NCBI GenBank assembly: GCA_913776795.1
Contig: CAJYRH010000349.1
Coordinates: 1 to 11,244, forward strand
Reading direction: 5' to 3'
DNA from: an uncultured Pseudorhodoferax sp.
GTDB taxonomy: Bacteria > Pseudomonadota > Gammaproteobacteria > Burkholderiales > Burkholderiaceae
DNA length: 11,244 nucleotides
The notes below the pieces were generated by a model. It did not search any database. It saw only the letters and a program-made list of their open reading frames with translations, and was not told the DNA's origin. Shown here one piece after another: positions 6,440 through 11,244 of this stretch (positions are counted from its first letter, which is position 1; every line of letters begins with the position of its first letter). Position numbers and translations under genes: made by a program.

Positions 6440-6925
6440 ATGGAATCGAGTTCCGGGTTTGGCGAATTGAGCGACCTCGACCGCGCCGAGTTGCAGATGG
6501 CCTATGGCGCCTGCGTGGCCGACATCGAGCTCTTCACGCGGCAGCAGTGGTGGGCCGGGGCCTATGCGCTGGTCATCTACGCGCTGCTACTGGCGGGCGT
6601 GCACCAGTTGGTGGAGCCGGGCGCTGAAGCCGCGTACCGCCACTGGGTGTTGGTTGCGATCACCTGGGCCGTGTGCCTGTATGGGCTGGTGGCAACCAAA
6701 CGCATGCAGGTTTCCATCATCGTCGGTCGACGCCGACTGGACCGTGTGCGCGCACACTTTGGCCGCCCCTTCCAGGAGATCTGGTCGATCGCCCGACCGC
6801 GCGAGGACATCCACCGCATGCTTTACGGCGTGATGGTGCTGGGCGCCGTGCTCGTGACCTGGATGGCGCTGGACAAAGCCTTCGGCGTGGCCTTGCCACT
6901 GCATGCACCCATGCCACTGTCCTGA
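6440..6925 (+). CDS. Small three-helix inner-membrane protein, unrecognised
   Basis: I do not recognise this 161-residue protein. It has no signal peptide. It begins with a hydrophilic, mildly acidic helix (about 8-36), then three likely membrane segments: about 37-57 (starting WWAGAYALVIY), 68-85 (HWVLVAITWAVCLYGLVA) and 127-145 (MLYGVMVLGAVLVTWMAL). Between helices 2 and 3 is a strongly basic stretch of about 40 residues (KRMQVSIIVGRRRLDRVRAHFGRP), so by the positive-inside rule that loop probably faces the cytoplasm. A strong ribosome site supports the start. Its TGA (6923-6925) shares a base with the ATG of the next gene, so the two are almost surely made together. A role as a partner or stability factor for that CNNM-type protein is inference only; there are no catalytic motifs. 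Confidence 0.78.
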   Translation: MESSSGFGELSDLDRAELQMAYGACVADIELFTRQQWWAGAYALVIYALLLAGVHQLVEPGAEAAYRHWVLVAITWAVCLYGLVATKRMQVSIIVGRRRLDRVRAHFGRPFQEIWSIARPREDIHRMLYGVMVLGAVLVTWMALDKAFGVALPLHAPMPLS

Positions 6926-8241
6926 TGGACTTCCTGCTGATTGCGCTGTTGACTGCGCTCAACGGCGTGTTCGCGATGTCCGAGATGGCGTTGGCCACGA
7001 GCCGCAAGGCGCGCCTCGTGGCCATGGCCGAGGGCGGCGACAGGGGCGCAGCCGCTGCGCTGACCCTGCTCGCCAATCCCACGCGCTTTCTCTCCTCGGT
7101 GCAAGTGGGCATCACGCTGATCGGCATGCTCAACGGCATCCTGGGCGAAGCGGCGTTCAGCAGCGTCGTGGCCGACTGGCTGGGACGGCTGGGCCTGGGC
7201 GGGCGCGTGGCCGAGATCGTGGCCACGGCGATGGTGGTCACCGCCATCACGTTCGTGACCATCGTGTTCGGGGAACTGGTGCCCAAGCGGATCGCGCAGC
7301 TGCATCCCGAGAAGGTGGCGCATTGGGTGGCACGTCCCATGACCTGGGTGGCCACCGTGGCCGAGCCATTCGTGCGCCTGCTGTCGCTGAGCACCCAGGG
7401 CGTGCTGGCGGCATTGCGCGTGGACACCGCCAGCGGCCGCGCCGTGACCGAGGAAGAAATTGCCGCCAGCCTGGAGGAGGGGGTGGATGCCGGTGTGATC
7501 GAGGCGCATGAGCACCAGATGGTGCGCAACCTGTTCCGCCTGGACGATCGCCCGCTGACCTCCATCATGGTGCCGCGCGGCGACGTGGGCTGGCTGGATG
7601 CCGGATTGCCGGTGCTGCAGGCGCTGCGCCTTGCGGGTGGCGGCTCCGAGCACGCCGGGCACTCCTGGTATCCCGTGTGCCGCGGTTCGCTGGACGACGT
7701 GGTCGGCATCGTCAGCGTGGCGCGCTTGCTGGCGCTGGCCGGGCAGACCCCGGACGCGGTGATCGCAGCACATGCCTTGCCGGCCACGTTCGTGCCGGAA
7801 ACGCTGTCGGGCCTGGAACTGCTGGAGCAATTCCGCGCGCGTGCCGGCCGCATGGTGTTCGTGGTCGACGAATACGGGGTGGTGCAGGGGGTGTTGACGC
7901 CGCGCGACCTGCTGGAAGCCATCACGGGCGAATTGCAACCGGAGACCCAGACCGAGGCCTGGGCCACCGCGCGGGGCGACGGCTCCTGGTTGCTGGATGG
8001 CCTGATGCCAGTCGGTGAGCTCAAGTCGCGCCTGGAGATCGAGGCACTTCCTGAAGAAGACCGCGGCCGCTACAACACCGTTGCTGGCTTGCTCATGGCT
8101 GTCTCGGGCCGTTTGCCGGCGACGGGCGAGCGCATCGAATGCGCGGGCTGGGTGTTCGAGGTGCTGGACCTGGACGGCAAGCGCATCGACAAGGTGCTGG
8201 CGCAGCCGCTGGGCCTGGAGGATGGCGGCGGCGCCGGGTGA
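6925..8241 (+). CDS. CNNM/DUF21-CBS-CorC_HlyC family membrane protein
   Basis: 438 residues with the complete three-part layout often labelled hemolysin-like, HlyC/CorC or YfjD/PaeA. Residues 1 to about 190 are a CNNM (DUF21) transmembrane domain, with hydrophobic stretches at 1-20, about 55-75 and 97-117 and the family motif GELVPKR at 116-122. A CBS pair follows (about 210-270 and 285-337), with MVPRGDV early and VVDEYGVVQGVLTPRDLLEAI at 313-333. A CorC_HlyC domain (about 345-430) contains YNTVAGLLM and a final strand run of GWVFEVLDLDGKRIDKV. Relatives are Mg2+ (or Na+/Mg2+) transporters gated by nucleotide binding to the CBS pair, or efflux proteins for magnesium or polyamines; substrate here is unknown, and a toxin role is unlikely. 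There is no ribosome site of its own, and the start overlaps the previous stop (TGATG), so translation is probably coupled. Confidence 0.9.
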   Translation: MDFLLIALLTALNGVFAMSEMALATSRKARLVAMAEGGDRGAAAALTLLANPTRFLSSVQVGITLIGMLNGILGEAAFSSVVADWLGRLGLGGRVAEIVATAMVVTAITFVTIVFGELVPKRIAQLHPEKVAHWVARPMTWVATVAEPFVRLLSLSTQGVLAALRVDTASGRAVTEEEIAASLEEGVDAGVIEAHEHQMVRNLFRLDDRPLTSIMVPRGDVGWLDAGLPVLQALRLAGGGSEHAGHSWYPVCRGSLDDVVGIVSVARLLALAGQTPDAVIAAHALPATFVPETLSGLELLEQFRARAGRMVFVVDEYGVVQGVLTPRDLLEAITGELQPETQTEAWATARGDGSWLLDGLMPVGELKSRLEIEALPEEDRGRYNTVAGLLMAVSGRLPATGERIECAGWVFEVLDLDGKRIDKVLAQPLGLEDGGGAG

Positions 8242-8278
8242 ACGCTAGGCCCGCGCGCTGGGCTGTGTTGGGCAGAAA
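8242..8278. other. Convergent spacer between the CNNM-family gene and purM
   Basis: This 37-bp gap lies between two converging stops. It contains only a weak stem (GGCCC at 8248-8252 region with GGGC near 8260) and no T-run, so no confident terminator is called. Confidence 0.3.
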
Positions 8279-9325
8279 TCAGACCACGCGCACGGCGGCG
8301 CCATCGCCGCGCGGCACGATGCGGCCGATGCGGTGCACCTGTTCGCCGGCAGCAGCGAGGGTAGCGGCCGCGGCGTCGGCCTGCTCGGGCGCCACCACCA
8401 GCACCATGCCGATGCCGTTATTGAAGGTGCGGTTCATCTCGATGTCGTCGATGCCGGCCGTGGACTGCAGCCAAGCAAACAACTCGGTCCGCGGCCACTG
8501 CGCGCGCTCCAACTCGGCGGCCAGGGCGTCCGGCAGCACGCGCGGGATGTTCTCCAGCAGGCCGCCGCCAGTGATATGGGCCAATGCCTTGATGGAGTGC
8601 GCGGTCAAAGCCGCCAGCACCGGCTTGACATACAAACGCGTCGGCTCCATGACGGCGTTGCGGAACGGCTTGCCGTCCAGCGTGGCCGGCAGGCTTGCCC
8701 CAGCGCGCTCGATGCACTTGCGCACCAGCGAGAAACCGTTGGAGTGCACGCCGCTGGAGGCCAGGCCCAGCACCACGTCGCCGCTGGCCACGCTCTGGCC
8801 GGAGAGGATCTTGGACTTCTCCACCACACCGACCGCGAAGCCGGCCAGGTCGTACTCCCCAGCGGGGTACATGCCAGGCATTTCGGCCGTTTCGCCGCCG
8901 ATCAGCGCGCAGCCTGACAACTCGCAGCCCCTGGCGATGCCGCCGACCACGCTTGCGGCGGTGTCCACGTCCAGCTTGCCGCAGGCGAAGTAGTCCAGGA
9001 AGAACAGTGGCTCGGCCCCCTGGACCAGCACGTCGTTCACGCTCATGGCGACGAGGTCGATGCCCACGGTGTCGTGCATGTTCCATTCGAACGCCAGCTT
9101 GAGCTTCGTACCCACCCCGTCCGTGCCCGAAACCAGCACGGGCTCCCTGTAGCGCTTGGGCACCTCGAACAGCGCGCCAAAGCCGCCAATGCCGGCGAGA
9201 ACGCCTTCGCGCATGGTCTTCCTGGCGAGCGGCTTGATGCGTTCGACCAGGGCATCGCCGGCATCGATGTCGACACCGGCGTCCTTATACGACAGCGGAG
9301 TGGGGGAGGCAGGAGTGTTGCTCAT
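8279..9325 (-). CDS. purM: Phosphoribosylformylglycinamidine cyclo-ligase (AIR synthetase)
   Basis: 348 residues, the usual length. It closes the imidazole ring of purines: FGAM plus ATP gives 5-aminoimidazole ribotide, in the cytoplasm as a dimer. The sequence reads [19 protein letters not shown] at 12-30, the glycine-rich [12 protein letters not shown] (66-75) with the ATP/metal-binding Asp69, then [34 protein letters not shown] (143-153), [14 protein letters not shown] (190-203) and [16 protein letters not shown] (250-265), all hallmarks of PurM. The ATG at 9323-9325 gives [17 protein letters not shown], the family-like start; the open frame continuing upstream to 9556 reads through the hda promoter and is not credible. 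The ribosome site is poor. It is divergent from hda across 97 bp, and no purN is adjacent. Confidence 0.97.
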   Translation of the reverse strand: MSNTPASPTPLSYKDAGVDIDAGDALVERIKPLARKTMREGVLAGIGGFGALFEVPKRYREPVLVSGTDGVGTKLKLAFEWNMHDTVGIDLVAMSVNDVLVQGAEPLFFLDYFACGKLDVDTAASVVGGIARGCELSGCALIGGETAEMPGMYPAGEYDLAGFAVGVVEKSKILSGQSVASGDVVLGLASSGVHSNGFSLVRKCIERAGASLPATLDGKPFRNAVMEPTRLYVKPVLAALTAHSIKALAHITGGGLLENIPRVLPDALAAELERAQWPRTELFAWLQSTAGIDDIEMNRTFNNGIGMVLVVAPEQADAAAATLAAAGEQVHRIGRIVPRGDGAAVRVV

Positions 9326-9366
9326 GGGACGGGGTGCCTGCGACGGCACGGGGTAAGCGGGGAGAC

Positions 9367-9372
9367 TAAAAT
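9367..9372 (+). promoter_or_regulatory. Possible -10 box of the hda operon
   Basis: TAAAAT matches the -10 consensus at five of six positions, 50 bp before the hda ATG; no good -35 is seen 16-18 bp upstream. On the other strand TAGAAT (reverse complement of 9381-9386) is an equally good -10 for purM. The two would make compact divergent promoters that almost touch. Confidence 0.4.
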
Positions 9373-9394
9373 CGGGCCGAATTCTACGGGGCCT

Positions 9395-9420
9395 CCCCCC
9401 CGCGACCCGCTCTCTCCCCC
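9395..9420 (-). other. G-tract cluster (potential G-quadruplex) in the purM/hda spacer
   Basis: On the minus strand the runs are GGGGG (9420-9416), GGG (9408-9406) and GGGGGGG (9401-9395), separated by 7 and 4 bases. Splitting the last run gives four G-triplets with loops of 7, 4 and 1, which satisfies the common G3N1-7 pattern. On the plus strand the same stretch is a pyrimidine-rich leader directly before hda, which lacks a ribosome site. Folding in the cell is speculation. Confidence 0.4.
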
Positions 9421-9422
9421 TG

Positions 9423-10097
9423 ATGCAACAGTTGGCCCTCGACATCGGTCTGGCTTCCGGCCCCGTGCTCACGAACTTCTTCGCCGGGCCGAACCAGGCT
9501 GCGCTGGAGCATCTGCAGCTGTGGTCCGGCAGCCCCACGCGCTCGCCGGTGCCCACCTACCTCTGGGGTCCGCAGGGCTGCGGCAAAACCCACCTGCTCG
9601 AGGCCGTGCGTGCCGCCTTGCGCGACCAGGGCGGACGGGTCGGATGGCTCGACCCAAGCGTCACCGAGCCCTCCGAATTCGACGAGGACTGGGCGGCCGT
9701 GCTGCTGGACGATGTGCAGCACTATTCGCCGGTGCAGCAGCATGCTGCGTTCAACTGGTTCGTCAATGCCCAGGGCCTGCAGCGCTGGGTGCTGGGTGCT
9801 GGGACGCTGCCGCCGGCCGATCTGCCGCTGCGCGACGACCTGCGTTCGCGCCTGGGCTGGGGCCATGTGTTCCAGTTGCAACTGCTGTCCGAAGCCGAGC
9901 GCCGTGCCGTGCTGCGCCAGCAGGCCGACGCGCGCGGCATCTTCCTGTCCGACGAGGTGATGGACTTCATGCTGCGGCGCTTCAGCCGCGATCTGGCCAG
10001 CCTGGTCCAATTGCTGGACCACCTGGACGGCTACGCGCTGCAGACCAAGCGCGCCATCACCATCCCACTGATCAAGTCCATGCTGGAGCACACTTGA
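9423..10097 (+). CDS. hda: DnaA regulatory inactivator Hda
   Basis: 224 residues. Hda is a DnaA-like AAA+ protein which, bound to the DNA-loaded sliding clamp, makes DnaA hydrolyse ATP after initiation and so prevents over-replication. The N-terminus [10 protein letters not shown] holds the clamp-binding hexamer QLALDI (3-8). The AAA+ parts are Walker A GPQGCGKT (49-56), Walker B VLLDDVQ (93-99), a sensor-1 strand WVLGAG (122-127), and the arginine-finger segment LRSRLGWG (140-147), with Arg143 the probable finger. The lid has [16 protein letters not shown] (187-202) with a sensor-2 arginine. It lacks the DnaA DNA-binding domain, as expected for Hda. No Shine-Dalgarno sequence precedes the ATG; the leader is C/T-rich. 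It is first in an overlapping three-gene unit with the HAD phosphatase and pcnB. Confidence 0.94.
   Translation: MQQLALDIGLASGPVLTNFFAGPNQAALEHLQLWSGSPTRSPVPTYLWGPQGCGKTHLLEAVRAALRDQGGRVGWLDPSVTEPSEFDEDWAAVLLDDVQHYSPVQQHAAFNWFVNAQGLQRWVLGAGTLPPADLPLRDDLRSRLGWGHVFQLQLLSEAERRAVLRQQADARGIFLSDEVMDFMLRRFSRDLASLVQLLDHLDGYALQTKRAITIPLIKSMLEHT
10085..10088 (+). promoter_or_regulatory. Ribosome binding site deciding a TTG start
   Basis: GGAG, inside the last hda codons, lies 5 bases before TTG 10094-10096. It supports that TTG as the start of the HAD gene; there is no ATG or GTG nearby in frame that would keep the DLDHT motif near the N-terminus. Confidence 0.75.
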
Positions 10098-10783
10098 ACC
10101 TGGCCTTGTTCGATCTGGACCACACGCTGCTGCAGATCGATTCCGACCACGCCTGGGGCGTTCACACCACCCGCATCGGCTGGACCGATCCCGAGGCCTT
10201 CGCCCGTCGGAACGACGCGTTCTATGCGCACTACAAAGCCGGCACCTTGGACATCCACGACTACGTGCGCTTCGCCACCGATGCCGTGCGCGAGCGTGGC
10301 CCGCAAGCCGCCGCCGCGGCCCATGCCGACTTCATGCGCGAAATGGTGCTGCCCGCGCTGTTGCCGGTGGCGCGAGAGCTGGTCGAGCAGCATCGCGCAC
10401 GCGGCGACACGCTGTTGCTCGTCACGGCCACCAATGAGTTCGTCACCGCGCCGATCGCTCAGGCCTTGGGCATCGAACACCTGATCGCCGTGCAACTGGA
10501 GCGCGCGCCCTTGCCCGACGGCAGTGGCGACTGGATCACCGGCGCGATCCGCGGTGTGCCTTCGGCGCGCGAGGGCAAGGTGACGCGCATGCAGGCCTGG
10601 CTGGCCGAGCGCGGCCTCGACTGGCACAGCGTGCACTGCACCTTCTATTCCGACTCCATCAACGACCTGCCGCTCCTGGAGAAGGTCCAGGTTCCCGTAG
10701 CCACCAATCCCGACGACCGCCTGCGGGCGATCGCGCAGGCGCGCGGCTGGCGCATCCTGGACCTGTTCGAAAAACTCACATGA
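10094..10783 (+). CDS. HAD-superfamily (IB) phosphatase, SerB-like
   Basis: 229 residues starting with TTG. The start is set by the ribosome site GGAG, by the overlap with the hda stop (TTGA), and because it puts the HAD motif I at the expected place. Motif I is FDLDHT with nucleophile Asp7 and acid/base Asp9. Motif II is LLVTAT with Thr111, followed by Asn114. Motif III is the lysine Lys162 (REGKVTRM). Motif IV is YSDSINDLPLL with Asp187 and Asp191 binding Mg2+. A helical cap fills about 15-90 (DSDHAWG, FYAHYKAGTLDIHDYVRF). The family is HAD-IB; relatives are annotated as phosphoserine phosphatase-like or histidinol-phosphatase. The sequence does not tell which small phosphate ester is used. 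It overlaps pcnB by ATGA at 10780-10783, so translation of all three genes is probably coupled. Confidence 0.88.
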   Translation: MNLALFDLDHTLLQIDSDHAWGVHTTRIGWTDPEAFARRNDAFYAHYKAGTLDIHDYVRFATDAVRERGPQAAAAAHADFMREMVLPALLPVARELVEQHRARGDTLLLVTATNEFVTAPIAQALGIEHLIAVQLERAPLPDGSGDWITGAIRGVPSAREGKVTRMQAWLAERGLDWHSVHCTFYSDSINDLPLLEKVQVPVATNPDDRLRAIAQARGWRILDLFEKLT

Positions 10784-11244
10784 TCAAGAAATTCATCGAC
10801 AAGCTGCTGGGCAAGAGCGCACCTGCGGCCCGTGCCCTCCCCAAATTTGGCAAGCGCCAGGAGATCGCGGCCGAGGTGCACAAGATCGACCCGAACCTGG
10901 TGGACGAGCGCGCCAACAATGTCGTCAGCACGCTGCAGCAGGCTGGCTACGAAGCCTACATCGTGGGCGGCGCCGTGCGCGACCTGCTGGTGGGCCTCAA
11001 GCCCAAGGACTTCGATGTGGCCACCAAGGCCACGCCCGAGCAGGTCAAGGCGCTGTTCCGCCGCGCCTTCATCATCGGCCGGCGCTTTCGCATCGTGCAC
11101 GTGGTCTACGGCCGCGGGCGTGAGCACGAAGTGATCGAAGTTTCCACCTTCCGGGCCTATCTGGACAACGCCGCCGCCGAGCAGGTCGCCGGCAACGAGC
11201 GCACCAGCAAGAGCGAGCTGGCCGGCATGCAGCATGCCGTGGAT
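10780..11244 (+). CDS. pcnB: Poly(A) polymerase I, N-terminal part
   Basis: The first 155 codons, running off the right edge. PcnB adds 3' poly(A) tails that mark RNAs for decay. The nucleotidyltransferase signature of the family is clear: YIVGGAVRDLLVGLKPKDFDVAT, with GG at 63-64 and the catalytic metal-binding pair Asp77 and Asp79, then RRAFIIGRRFRIVHVVYG (94-111) and VIEVSTFRAY (118-127). The last block, with the IGRRFRIVHV form, separates poly(A) polymerases from CCA-adding enzymes, which keep a different sequence there; this distinction is from knowledge of the families. The N-terminus (IKKFIDKLLGK) is basic. There is no strong ribosome site; the ATG overlaps the HAD stop. folK often follows in related genomes, but that is outside the window. 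Confidence 0.94.
   Translation, partial: MIKKFIDKLLGKSAPAARALPKFGKRQEIAAEVHKIDPNLVDERANNVVSTLQQAGYEAYIVGGAVRDLLVGLKPKDFDVATKATPEQVKALFRRAFIIGRRFRIVHVVYGRGREHEVIEVSTFRAYLDNAAAEQVAGNERTSKSELAGMQHAVD

Noticed and set aside
6717..8024. Long minus-strand open frames (435 and 371 codons) opposite the CNNM-family gene
   Set aside because: Ser/Pro/Thr/Arg-rich and His/Gln-rich shadow translations; the sense protein has three clear domains.
8221..8305. GATGGCG/CGCCATC distant inverted repeat around the CNNM-gene/purM junction
   Set aside because: Both arms are inside coding sequence, the loop is over 70 bases, and 7 pairs of GC-rich sequence are not meaningful.
9074..10783. One continuous 569-codon frame running across purM, hda and the HAD gene
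   Set aside because: Only its last 229 codons (from TTG 10094) resemble a protein family. The rest is antisense to purM and out of frame with hda, so it is not a fusion.
1..11244. Search for CRISPR, transposons, prophage, tRNA/rRNA, toxin-antitoxin or defence genes
   Set aside because: No regularly spaced repeats, transposase, integrase, tRNA-like cloverleaf or small toxin pair was seen; the region reads as conserved chromosomal core.

Overview
The window is high-GC DNA (roughly two-thirds G+C by eye). Its gene content and protein styles fit a betaproteobacterium of the Burkholderiales, most likely the Comamonadaceae (Acidovorax/Delftia/Comamonas-like). The clues are an intracellular PHB depolymerase with a cysteine nucleophile, an RhlE-type helicase with a basic and Ala/Pro-rich tail, and a gene run hda - HAD phosphatase - pcnB beside a divergent purM. 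This placement is inferred from protein style, not from a database search. Coding density is very high: twelve genes, two of them cut by the window edges, and the longest gene-free stretch is about 137 bp.

Layout. 1-155: 3' end of a CBS-domain protein (+). 162-1379: phaZ, PHB depolymerase (-). 1517-2176: glutathione S-transferase-like protein (+). 2210-2632: small cupin (-). 2728-3822: aroC, chorismate synthase (+). 3943-5511: RhlE-type DEAD-box RNA helicase (+). 5518-6360: apaH, Ap4A hydrolase (-). 6440-6925 and 6925-8241: a small three-helix membrane protein overlapping by one base a CNNM/DUF21-CBS-CorC_HlyC membrane protein (+). 8279-9325: purM (-). 9423-10097, 10094-10783 and 10780-11244: hda, a HAD-IB phosphatase and the 5' end of pcnB (+), joined by 4-base overlaps.

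The genes alternate between strands, so the window is a series of convergent and divergent pairs. Four convergent junctions lie at 155/162, 2176/2210, 5511/5518 and 8241/8279. Two of them (2176/2210 and 5511/5518) carry strong hairpins that contain both stop codons and look like shared bidirectional terminators. The divergent junctions (1380-1516, 2633-2727, 6361-6439, 9326-9422) hold the likely promoters. The phaZ/GST junction contains an unusually regular nested dyad at its midpoint.

Functionally this is core metabolism and RNA/DNA housekeeping: carbon-store mobilisation (phaZ), aromatic amino acid and purine synthesis (aroC, purM), alarmone-type dinucleotide turnover (apaH), RNA remodelling and decay (helicase, pcnB) and control of replication initiation (hda). 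I see no mobile element, prophage, CRISPR, tRNA, rRNA or defence island, and no convincing new multi-gene system. The least explained items are the three-helix protein locked to the CNNM-family protein, the dyad between phaZ and the GST gene, and the stop-codon hairpins.
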